Shown: in pieces, positions 1 through 6,893 of the stretch | Layout of the letters: each line of letters starts with the position of its first letter | Position numbering within the stretch: the stretch's first letter is position 1 | Position numbers and translations under genes: made by a program | Source: Actinomycetes bacterium | Lineage (GTDB): Bacteria > Actinomycetota > Actinomycetes > Actinomycetales > Cellulomonadaceae | Direction of reading: 5' to 3' | NCBI GenBank assembly: GCA_023418375.1 | Contig: JAEZZV010000263.1 | Span: forward strand, 1-9,147 | DNA length: 9,147 nucleotides | The notes under the pieces: generated by a model | The model's input: only the letters and a program-made list of their open reading frames with translations | Databases searched by the model: none | What the model was told of the DNA's origin: nothing

Positions 1-719
1 CACGACGGCCGCGGCCCGACGCCGTCCGCGCGCGCCCCCGCCGCGACGACGGGCACGAGCACGGCGGCCATCGCCGTCTGGGCGATCGCGGTCCCCAGGC
101 CCGAGCCGGCCACGCCCATCCCGGCGCCGAGCACGAGCCCGATCGACAGCGCCGCGTTGAGGACCGCTCCGCCCACCGCGACCCACAGCGGGGTGCGGGT
201 GTCCAGGCGGCCGCGCAGGGCGCCGGTCGCGGCGAGGACGGCGAGCATCCCGGGCAGTCCGGGCGCCGACCACCGCAGGTAGGCCAGGGCGTGCCCACGG
301 ACGTCGTCGGGCGCGCCGAGGGCGTCGACCACCGGGCCCGCGGCCGCGACGAGGACGGCCGCCAGAGCCGCACCGAGCAGCACCGCGAGCCAGATCCCGT
401 CGACCCCGAGCCGCAGCGCCCGACGCCGGTCCCCCGCGCCCATCGCCCGCGCGACGCCGGCCGTGGTCGCGTAGGCGAGGAACACGCACAGGCCGACGAC
501 GGTCGTGAGCACGGTGCCTGCGAGGGCGAGGCCGGCGAGCTCGGGTGCCCCCAGGTGGCCGACCACCGCCGAGTCCACCAGCACGAACAGCGGCTCGGCG
601 ACGAGCGCGCCCAGCGCCGGGAGCGCCAGGGCGACGATGCGCCGGTCGAGGGCCCGTCGGTCGAGGGCCCGTCCACCTGGTGGCGAGACCGGTGTCCCGG
701 ATGATGAGAGGTCGGTCAA
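1..719 (-). CDS. MATE-family (DinF-like) efflux transporter, N-terminal part, cut by window edge
   Basis: This is the N-terminal 239 codons of a multidrug and toxin extrusion (MATE) transporter, an inner-membrane cation-coupled exporter; the rest lies left of the window. Translation gives the family's opening pattern: a short charged N-terminus, then IVALALPALGALVAEPLFVL, VDSAVVGHLGAPELAGLALA, and a first membrane-helix series typical of the DinF/NorM group. The PLFVLVDSAVVGHLG stretch is the most diagnostic. I chose the TTG start at 719-717 because AGGA sits five to six bases upstream (complement of 725-728) and no in-frame ATG or GTG lies before the conserved part. Residues 20-30 contain a duplicated RALDR caused by a 15-bp tandem repeat. 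The gene is divergent from dnaB. A MATE gene next to dnaB is, as I recall, common in Cellulomonas-type genomes. The substrate cannot be told from sequence. Confidence 0.88.
   Translation of the reverse strand, partial: MTDLSSSGTPVSPPGGRALDRRALDRRIVALALPALGALVAEPLFVLVDSAVVGHLGAPELAGLALAGTVLTTVVGLCVFLAYATTAGVARAMGAGDRRRALRLGVDGIWLAVLLGAALAAVLVAAAGPVVDALGAPDDVRGHALAYLRWSAPGLPGMLAVLAATGALRGRLDTRTPLWVAVGGAVLNAALSIGLVLGAGMGVAGSGLGTAIAQTAMAAVLVPVVAAGARADGVGPRPS
644..673. repeat. Perfect 15-bp tandem duplication inside the MATE gene start
   Basis: The unit GGTCGAGGGCCCGTC occurs twice head to tail (644-658 and 659-673). The length is a multiple of three, so the reading frame of the minus-strand MATE gene is kept and five residues (RALDR) are duplicated in the cytoplasmic N-terminus before the first membrane helix. 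It looks like a recent slippage duplication. Confidence 0.9.
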
Positions 720-726
720 CGAGTTC

Positions 727-843
727 CTGTCCACAGTCGGTGCACGGCGAATGCGGTGCTCGCCGCCAGGCGGCGGCACTTTCATCCCACGATATCCACA
801 GCGTTGTTCCCAGCCTGTGGAGGAGTCGCCGCACCGGTCCACA
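727..843. promoter_or_regulatory. Cluster of DnaA-box-like 9-mers upstream of dnaB
   Basis: Compared with the actinobacterial DnaA-box consensus TTGTCCACA and the E. coli consensus TTATCCACA, I see CTGTCCACA at 727-735 (8/9 to the first), ATATCCACA at 792-800 (8/9 to the second), TGTGGAGGA at 816-824 (minus strand TCCTCCACA, 7/9) and CGGTCCACA at 835-843 (7/9). All keep the CCACA core. The density within about 115 bp suggests DnaA binding, perhaps to control dnaB or the divergent gene. That is inference from motif matching by eye. Confidence 0.45.
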
Positions 844-884
844 CCCACCCACAGGCCGCCCACAAGCGGCTGCACAGGGCCGCG

Positions 885-914
885 TTGAGACCCGGCCGAC
901 GACCTCACTAGGGT
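885..914 (+). promoter_or_regulatory. Candidate sigma70-type promoter for dnaB
   Basis: A -35 element TTGAGA (885-890) is separated by 18 bases from a -10 element TAGGGT (909-914), which fits the actinobacterial TANNNT pattern. Transcription would start near 921, giving a leader of about 120 bases before the dnaB ATG at 1044. The DnaA-box-like sites lie just upstream. Confidence 0.5.
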
Positions 915-1043
915 CTGGAGCGCAGTTCGACGGGACCACCGGTAGGCCGGCATCGCGGGGGATGTCCCCAGCAGTGTCGCAGGGGCCTGAGAACATCAGT
1001 TCGAGACGATTCCGGCGGACCCGGTGGGGGGCGTGCAGCAGGC

Positions 1044-2420
<1,377 letters not shown>

Positions 2421-2472
2421 ACAGCCGTGAGGTGTCCTAGGGGCCTGCCAGGCTTCGTCACAGAGCGATGTG

Positions 2473-2479
2473 AGGGAGG
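2473..2479 (+). promoter_or_regulatory. Ribosome binding site that sets the start of the DUF3800-like gene
   Basis: AGGGAGG lies five bases before the GTG at 2485. An earlier in-frame GTG at 2470 lies before this site and has no such signal, so the shorter protein starting MQWFVDET is preferred. Confidence 0.75.
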
Positions 2480-2484
2480 CCGCA

Positions 2485-3009
2485 GTGCAGTGGTTCGTGG
2501 ACGAGACCAAGGCTCGCGGCTACGTGGTCGTCGCCACGCTCGTTGACGACACCGACCTCACAGCGATCCGACGGGCGCTCCAGCTGACCCTCCCCCGTGG
2601 ACAGCGGCGCATCCACATGGTCGACGAGAGCGATCCGCTCCGGAGAAAGTTCCTCGGTGCCCTCGTCGATGCGGGACTGACGGCGCGGCTGTACATGGCC
2701 GGCGCCGATCACGGAACCGACGTGCGGCGCAGGCGCGCATGCCTTCGTCAGGTGGTGCTGGACGCCGCGGCGACGGGTTGCACCCGGCTGGTCCTCGAGT
2801 CCGATCCGACGCAGGACGCGCGCGACAGGCGCACCATCATCGAGGCGCGGCGTGAGACCGTTCCGAGCGTTGCCTTCGAGTACCAGCACATGCGCGCATA
2901 CGACGAGCCGCTGCTGTGGGCCTCGGACGCCGTGGCCTGGGCGTTCGCTCGCGGGGGTGTGTGGCGCGGGCTGGCGTGGGAGGTCGTTGCCGCCGAGTGC
3001 CACGTCTGA
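2485..3009 (+). CDS. Small DUF3800-like protein, probable RNase H-like fold
   Basis: The 174-residue product opens with QWFVDETKARGY, which resembles the DES/DET strand that begins DUF3800 proteins. It continues with LPRGQRRIHMVDESD (about 40-54), LVLESDPTQDARDRR with Glu105 and Asp107, and ends with EPLLWASDAVAWAFARGG, where Asp148 sits in the pattern that resembles the DUF3800 'QlADlvAwa' motif. Acidic residues at the first strand (Asp6, Glu7), middle (Glu105 or Asp107) and last helix (Asp148) would fit an RNase H-like metal site, so a nuclease-like role is possible; no activity is established. I recall similar orphan proteins in Streptomyces and relatives. There is no signal peptide or membrane helix. 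It follows dnaB by 64 bp in the same direction and is followed by a terminator-like hairpin. Third codon positions are less strictly G/C than in the heliorhodopsin gene, hinting at accessory status. Confidence 0.75.
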   Translation: MQWFVDETKARGYVVVATLVDDTDLTAIRRALQLTLPRGQRRIHMVDESDPLRRKFLGALVDAGLTARLYMAGADHGTDVRRRRACLRQVVLDAAATGCTRLVLESDPTQDARDRRTIIEARRETVPSVAFEYQHMRAYDEPLLWASDAVAWAFARGGVWRGLAWEVVAAECHV

Positions 3010-3017
3010 AAGACGTC

Positions 3018-3060
3018 GGCCCTGGCGCCACGTCCATCCGGACGGGTCCAGGGCCTTCTT
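3018..3060 (+). terminator. Terminator-like hairpin after the DUF3800-like gene
   Basis: The arms GGCCCTGG (3018-3025) and CCAGGGCC (3048-3055) pair perfectly over 8 bp. A smaller hairpin GTCC-ATCC-GGAC (3032-3043) nests inside the loop, and TTCTT follows directly. The T tract is short, as is usual in high-GC genomes. It would separate transcription of dnaB and the small gene from the heliorhodopsin unit. Confidence 0.6.
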
Positions 3061-3129
3061 CCACGAAGATCAGCTCCTCGGGCATTGCTCACTTTAGGTG
3101 ACCGCGCTGACGTCGTCCATGCGTTCCGA

Positions 3130-3156
3130 GGAATCGCCCGGGTGATCACTGTCGTT
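3130..3156 (+). promoter_or_regulatory. Candidate SigR/SigH-type ECF promoter for the heliorhodopsin gene
   Basis: GGAAT at 3130-3134 is followed after 18 bases by CGTT at 3153-3156. This matches the pattern known for the thiol-oxidative-stress sigma factors SigR (Streptomyces) and SigH (Mycobacterium). Transcription would start about 3162, leaving a leader of roughly 85 bases. The elements are short, so the match needs experimental support. Confidence 0.35.
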
Positions 3157-3165
3157 GGTGATCAC
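3142..3165. promoter_or_regulatory. Paired GTGATCAC palindromes, possible operator
   Basis: The 8-bp palindrome GTGATCAC occurs at 3142-3149 and again at 3158-3165, with centres 16 bp apart. Two identical self-complementary sites at this spacing look like binding sites for a dimeric or cooperating regulator. They overlap the spacer, the -10 element and the expected start point of the ECF promoter candidate, so binding would plausibly repress it. No regulator gene for it is recognisable here. Confidence 0.5.
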
Positions 3166-3181
3166 GAGCGTGCGACGCTCG
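3165..3181. repeat. Palindrome with 7-bp arms in the heliorhodopsin leader
   Basis: CGAGCGT (3165-3171) and ACGCTCG (3175-3181) are perfect inverted copies around GCG. It directly abuts the second GTGATCAC copy. It could be part of an operator or form a leader hairpin. Confidence 0.55.
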
Positions 3182-3206
3182 TACCAGGATCGATCGCGGT
3201 CCGAGC

Positions 3207-3231
3207 CCGACGGCGGGCGGCCCGCCGTCGG
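3207..3231 (+). promoter_or_regulatory. Strong 11-bp-arm hairpin just before the heliorhodopsin ribosome binding site
   Basis: CCGACGGCGGG (3207-3217) pairs perfectly with CCCGCCGTCGG (3221-3231) around a CGG loop. The 3' arm ends seven bases before AGGAGG (3239-3244). In RNA this would be a very stable stem. It could protect the message, pause transcription or influence ribosome access. It has no T tract, so a terminator is unlikely. Confidence 0.6.
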
Positions 3232-3248
3232 TGACCCCAGGAGGAACG

Positions 3249-4031
3249 ATGGCCACGCGCGAGACCCTCGAGATCCCGGCCGAGCGACTGACCAACCTCC
3301 GCCGCTGGAACATCGGCGCCGGCGTGCTCCACGCCGCCTCCGCGGTGGCGGTCGTCGTGCTGGCCAGCGACTTCACGCTTCCCGTCACCGCCTCGTACCT
3401 CGACGGCCCGCCGGGCAGCGACGCCTTCACCACGACGACCCTGTGGGACGTCCCGCTCGCGTGGGGCGTGGCGCTGTTCTTCGTCCTCAGCGCGCTCGCG
3501 CACGCCTGGGTGGCCGGGCCGGGGTTCCGCCGGTACGGCGCGGATCTCGCCCAGCAGCGCAACTACGCCCGGTGGGTGGAGTACTCGCTGTCGTCGTCGG
3601 TGATGATCTGGCTCATCGCGCAGGTCTGCGGCATCGCCGACGTCAGCGCGCTGGTCGCGATCTTCGCCGTGAACGCCTGCATGATCCTGTTCGGCTGGCT
3701 GCAGGAGAAGTACGAGGTGCCCGGCGAGCGCGGCTTCCTGCCGTTCTGGTTCGGCTGCTTCGCCGGCGCGATCCCGTGGATCCTGATCCTCCTGGTCGTC
3801 GTTCTCCGGCCCGGCTACGACGGGACGGCCGAGGTGCCCGGGTTCGTGTACGGCATCGTCGTGTCGCTCTTCGTGTTCTTCAACATCTTCGCGATCGTCC
3901 AGTGGCTCCAGTACAAGCAGGTCGGCCGCTGGAAGGACTACCTCGTCGGCGAGCGGACGTACATCACGCTCTCCCTCGTGGCGAAGTCGCTGCTCGCGTG
4001 GCAGGTGTTCGCGGGCACCCTCGCGGGCTGA
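3249..4031 (+). CDS. Heliorhodopsin
   Basis: The 260-residue, seven-helix retinal protein belongs to the heliorhodopsin family, whose members lie with the N-terminus in the cytoplasm, opposite to type-1 rhodopsins; their function is unsettled. Helices lie near residues 20-40, 67-90, 108-128, 132-152, 164-187, 199-222 and 236-258. Lys246 in LSLVAKSLLAWQ is the retinal Schiff-base lysine, and Glu111 in RWVEYSLSSS is the counterion. His28, His85 and Ser242 match the family's inner polar residues. IAQVCGIAD, ILFGWLQEKY and PFWFGC are near-identical to the founding protein 48C12 as I recall it. The ATG at 3249 is set by AGGAGG four bases before it; a GTG at 3231 lies inside the hairpin. The gene is monocistronic and converges on a two-component system with 21 bp between stop codons. 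No carotenoid or retinal synthesis gene lies in the window. Length and motifs are complete. Confidence 0.97.
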   Translation: MATRETLEIPAERLTNLRRWNIGAGVLHAASAVAVVVLASDFTLPVTASYLDGPPGSDAFTTTTLWDVPLAWGVALFFVLSALAHAWVAGPGFRRYGADLAQQRNYARWVEYSLSSSVMIWLIAQVCGIADVSALVAIFAVNACMILFGWLQEKYEVPGERGFLPFWFGCFAGAIPWILILLVVVLRPGYDGTAEVPGFVYGIVVSLFVFFNIFAIVQWLQYKQVGRWKDYLVGERTYITLSLVAKSLLAWQVFAGTLAG

Positions 4032-4052
4032 CGGCGCCGCGGCAGAGTCCCC

Positions 4053-4712
4053 TCAGGCGAGGCCGGCCGCTCGCGCGAGGATGGCCGCCTGCACCCGCGA
4101 GCGGCAGCCGGTCTTGGCCAGGACGCGCGAGACGTGCGTCTTCGCCGTCGCCTCGCCGATGCCGAGCTCGCCGGCGAGCTCGGCGTTGGACAGGCCGCGG
4201 CCGAGCGCGCCCAGCACCTCGCGCTCGCGCGGGGTCAGGTCGGCCAGACGGCGCTCGACGTCGGCCGGGCCCGTCTCCCCCGTGCCCGACGCCGGGCCGA
4301 CGAACCTGGTCAGCAGCCGGCGGGTGACCTCCGGGGCGAGGACGCCCTCGCCCACGGCGACACGTCGGACGGCGTCGACGAGCGCCGCCGCGCTCACCGA
4401 CTTGAGCAGGAACCCGGCCGCCCCGGCCCGCAGCGCCCCGAACACGTACTCGTCGAGGTCGAACGTCGTGAGCACGACGACGTCGGCCAGCCCCTCGTCG
4501 ACGATCGTCCGCGTCGCCGCGATGCCGTCCGTCCCGGGCATCCGGACGTCCATGAGGACGACGTCGGGCCGGAGCGCCCGCGCGTTCGTCACGGCGGCGG
4601 CGCCGTCGGCCGCCTCGCCCACGACGACGACGTCCGCGGCACGCTCGAGCATCAGCCGCAGGCCTTCGCGGATGGCGGCGTGGTCGTCGGCCAGGAGCAC
4701 GCGGACCGTCAT
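4053..4712 (-). CDS. NarL/LuxR-family response regulator
   Basis: This 219-residue cytoplasmic transcription regulator is the output partner of the kinase encoded just upstream. The receiver domain (1-120) starts MTVRVLLADDH with acidic Asp9/Asp10, has phospho-acceptor Asp55 in VVLMDVRMPG, a switch Thr at 82-83 and Lys104 in FLLKS. After a linker of about 35 residues, a LuxR-type helix-turn-helix spans about 159-215 (LTPREREVLGALGRGLSNAE, then TAKTHVSRVLAKTG). The ATG at 4712 overlaps the kinase stop as ATGA, with GGAGG four bases upstream (complement of 4717-4721), so the pair is likely translationally coupled. It converges with the heliorhodopsin gene, and the stop codons are 21 bp apart. 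The target genes are unknown; the kinase operon itself or nearby transport genes are plausible. Confidence 0.95.
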   Translation of the reverse strand: MTVRVLLADDHAAIREGLRLMLERAADVVVVGEAADGAAAVTNARALRPDVVLMDVRMPGTDGIAATRTIVDEGLADVVVLTTFDLDEYVFGALRAGAAGFLLKSVSAAALVDAVRRVAVGEGVLAPEVTRRLLTRFVGPASGTGETGPADVERRLADLTPREREVLGALGRGLSNAELAGELGIGEATAKTHVSRVLAKTGCRSRVQAAILARAAGLA

Positions 4713-5926
4713 GCGGCCTCCAGCGGGAGAGCGACGTCGACGACCCACGCGCCGTCCTTCTGCCCTGCCGCGAACCGCCCACCGAGCGCCTCGGCGCGTT
4801 CGCGCATCGTGGCCAGTCCGAAGCCGGGCGCGCCCGACAGCGTCCCGTCGGCCACGGGGTTCTCCATCGACAGGAGCAGCGCGGTGGAGTCGACGTCGAC
4901 GCGCACGGCGACCGTCGAGCCCGCGCCGTGCTTCACCGCGTTCGTGAGCGCCTCCTGCAGGATCCGGTAGGCGGCCTGGTCGGGGCCCGTCGGCAGCGCG
5001 TCGAGCTCCTCGGGCCGCGGGCCGCGCCACTCGACGTCGACGCCGGCTGCCCGCACCCCTGCCAGGAGCCCGCCGGCCTCGCGGAGGCGGGGCGGGGCGG
5101 CGACCTCGTCGGCACCGGAGCGAAGGAAGCCGATGAGGGTGCGGAGCTCGGCCAGCGACAGCAGACCCGTCGTGCGGATGGCCGCCAGGGCAGCGCGGTC
5201 GCGCTCGGCGGCCCCCGGCACGTCGGGGGCCTCCGCGAGGGCGGCCTCCGCCCGGATGGCCATGGCCGAGACGTTGCCCGCGATGGCGTCGTGGAGGTCC
5301 CTGGCCATCTGGGCCCGCGCGTCGGCGACCGCCTCAGCCTCGCGGTGCTCGGCCAGCCGCCGCAGGTCCTCCGCGCGCTCCTGTGCGAGCGCCGTCAGCT
5401 CGCTCTGGCGACGGACGGCCGTCCCCCACGCCAGGGGGGTGCTGACGAAGGCGAACACCTGCACGGCCATGAGCAGCGCCCAGCGGAGCTCACCCCAGAC
5501 CACCCAGCCCTGCACGAACGCGGCGGCGGGCGCCGCGGCGACGAGCACGCCGAGGCGGCTCACCGCGACCCGTCCGGCATGCAGGGCCGCCGAGTAGATC
5601 AGGTCGAAGAGCACGAAGACCATCCCGATCGACCCGCCCAGCCAGACGTCGACGGCGAAGGCGACCGTGCCGCCCGTGAGGGCGAGCACGGGGTTCGTCC
5701 GACGCCGGAGCATCAGGGCGCAGCCCACGGCGAGGGGTGCGAGGTGCGCCCATCGACCGAGGGCGGCGACCCGCTCCGGCTCAGGTCCCCACAAGCCGCT
5801 CACGCCCGCGGCGAGCAGCACGGCCCCGAGGAGTGCTGTCAGTGCGGCGTCGGTGTGGTCCTGGGCCTGCGGTGTCGCACGCAGGCGCGCGTGCCAGAGG
5901 TGCCGGACCCACCCCACGAGCGCCAT
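4709..5926 (-). CDS. Membrane-bound histidine kinase (HisKA_3 / NarL-type)
   Basis: The 405-residue sensor kinase phosphorylates the adjacent response regulator. The N-terminal 170 or so residues hold about five or six hydrophobic helices with short loops and no large extracellular sensor domain, so it probably senses within or at the membrane, like the DesK-type kinases. A coiled-coil-like stretch rich in Glu, Ala and Arg leads to the HisKA_3 dimerisation box ARDLHDAIAGNVSAMAIRAE with phospho-accepting His212. The ATPase domain follows, with N-box Asn329 in QEALTNAVKHG and G-box GFGLATMRERAEALGG from residue 368. The ATG at 5926 (MALVGW) is the first start before the hydrophobic part; the frame remains open upstream but reads as charged noise. 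Its ribosome binding site is weak. It is divergent from the GAP-family gene with 120 bp between. Confidence 0.93.
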   Translation of the reverse strand: MALVGWVRHLWHARLRATPQAQDHTDAALTALLGAVLLAAGVSGLWGPEPERVAALGRWAHLAPLAVGCALMLRRRTNPVLALTGGTVAFAVDVWLGGSIGMVFVLFDLIYSAALHAGRVAVSRLGVLVAAAPAAAFVQGWVVWGELRWALLMAVQVFAFVSTPLAWGTAVRRQSELTALAQERAEDLRRLAEHREAEAVADARAQMARDLHDAIAGNVSAMAIRAEAALAEAPDVPGAAERDRAALAAIRTTGLLSLAELRTLIGFLRSGADEVAAPPRLREAGGLLAGVRAAGVDVEWRGPRPEELDALPTGPDQAAYRILQEALTNAVKHGAGSTVAVRVDVDSTALLLSMENPVADGTLSGAPGFGLATMRERAEALGGRFAAGQKDGAWVVDVALPLEAA

Positions 5927-6033
5927 CGACCCATCCCAGCACAGGCCCGCACGGGCGGAGTCCCCCGAAGGATGGACGGCCGCACACGGACGTCCTGCAT
6001 CGTTCGGCTGACGACGCCGGTGCGGGCTCGGGC

Positions 6034-6038
6034 GAGGG
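6034..6038 (+). promoter_or_regulatory. Ribosome binding site of the GAP-family gene
   Basis: GAGGG ends eight bases before the ATG at 6047 and supports that start. A second purine run, GGGAG, lies directly before the ATG but is too close. An in-frame GTG at 6020 lies upstream of both. Confidence 0.5.
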
Positions 6039-6046
6039 TCGGGAGC

Positions 6047-6874
6047 ATGACCTTTGAGCTCCTTGCGCAGCTGGCGGTCCTCGCGCTCATCGACTCGACC
6101 AGCTTCGGCACGTTGCTGATCCCGATCTGGTTCCTGCTCACGCCCGGCCGCGTGCGGGCAGGCCGGGTGCTCGTCTTCCTCGGCACGGTGGCAGGCTTCT
6201 ACCTGCTGCTGGGCATCGCGCTCGTGGCCGGCGCGCACGCGGTGCTGGGGCGTGCCGGGGAGCTCCTCGACAACCCGGTGGTGGCCGTGCTCCAGACGGC
6301 GCTCGGCGTGACGCTGTTCCTCTGGAGCTTCCGCATGGGGAACGCCCCAGACGACCGTCGCCCCGCCGACGTCGCGGCCCGGGCCTCGTCCGGGGAGGCC
6401 GGCGCCGCCGGTGACGGACCGACCGCGGCGGAGGGGTCCGCCGACGGTGAGCCCCGCACCGGTCGGATCTGGCGATGGCGGGAGCGCGCCATGGGCAGCG
6501 ACGACGTCGGCGTCGGGCCCCTCATCGGCCTCGCGCTCGCGGCCGCGGCGGTCGAGACGGCATCCATGCTCCCGTACCTGGCTGCCGTCGGCCTGCTCAG
6601 CACGTCCGAGCTCGCCTTCCCGGGTCGCGCGGGCGTCCTCGCCGGGTACTGCCTCGTGATGGTGCTGCCCGCCCTCGTGCTGCTCGCCGGCCGCGTCGTC
6701 GCAGGCCGCGTGGTCGAGCCGATGCTGGGCCGCGTCGCCGGGTGGATGGAGCGGCAGGGGGCCGAGACGACGGCGTGGATCGTCGGCATCGTCGGCTTCC
6801 TCATGGCCCGCGACGGGTTGGTCAGGATCCCCGGCCTGATCGAGGCGCTGGACGCGATCGGCCGGGTTCAGTGA
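6047..6874 (+). CDS. GAP/Sap-family integral membrane protein (LysE-like)
   Basis: The 275-residue membrane protein resembles the actinobacterial GAP/Sap group (glycopeptidolipid- and sulfolipid-addressing proteins, distantly LysE-like), known in mycobacteria from cell-surface lipid export. The N-terminus LALIDSTSFGTLLIPIWFLL is the most characteristic part. Three helices lie before about residue 98 and about three after residue 155. The halves are joined by a hydrophilic linker of roughly 50 residues rich in Ala, Gly, Asp and Arg that ends RIWRWRERAMGSDD, likely cytoplasmic. The second half contains VETASMLPYLAAVGLL and GYCLVMVLPALVLLAGR, also typical. Substrate and partners are unknown; this is not evidence for mycolic lipids here. 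It is divergent from the histidine kinase and convergent with the AlkD-like gene (19 bp between stops). It could be a target of the two-component system, which is speculation. Confidence 0.8.
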   Translation: MTFELLAQLAVLALIDSTSFGTLLIPIWFLLTPGRVRAGRVLVFLGTVAGFYLLLGIALVAGAHAVLGRAGELLDNPVVAVLQTALGVTLFLWSFRMGNAPDDRRPADVAARASSGEAGAAGDGPTAAEGSADGEPRTGRIWRWRERAMGSDDVGVGPLIGLALAAAAVETASMLPYLAAVGLLSTSELAFPGRAGVLAGYCLVMVLPALVLLAGRVVAGRVVEPMLGRVAGWMERQGAETTAWIVGIVGFLMARDGLVRIPGLIEALDAIGRVQ

Positions 6875-6893
6875 ACCGTGGGTCCGGCCGCGC

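Larger units (their letters stand above)
720..1043. other. Divergent intergenic region between the MATE gene and dnaB
   Basis: This 324-bp stretch has no convincing gene; the open frames across it read as arginine/proline-rich noise. It holds several DnaA-box-like 9-mers (727-843), a small perfect hairpin CGCCGC-CAG-GCGGCG (761-775), a sigma70-type promoter candidate facing dnaB (885-914) and a leader of roughly 120 bases before the dnaB start. The promoter of the MATE gene must also lie here, but I could not pick one out. Confidence 0.7.

Noticed and set aside
2425..2460. Small palindrome GCCTG-C-CAGGC after dnaB as a terminator
   Set aside because: The stem is at most five pairs with almost no loop and no T tract; too weak to call.
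3231..3248. GTG start six codons upstream for the heliorhodopsin
   Set aside because: It lies at the foot of the 11-bp hairpin and before the AGGAGG; ATG 3249 has the correct spacing to that site.
3155..4327. 390-codon plus frame overlapping the heliorhodopsin
   Set aside because: It is an Arg-rich frame-shifted shadow; the heliorhodopsin frame has family motifs throughout.
4928..6046. Upstream extension of the GAP-family frame
   Set aside because: The frame is open opposite the histidine kinase but its residues are charged low-complexity noise; the ATG at 6047 with GAGGG upstream fits the family start.
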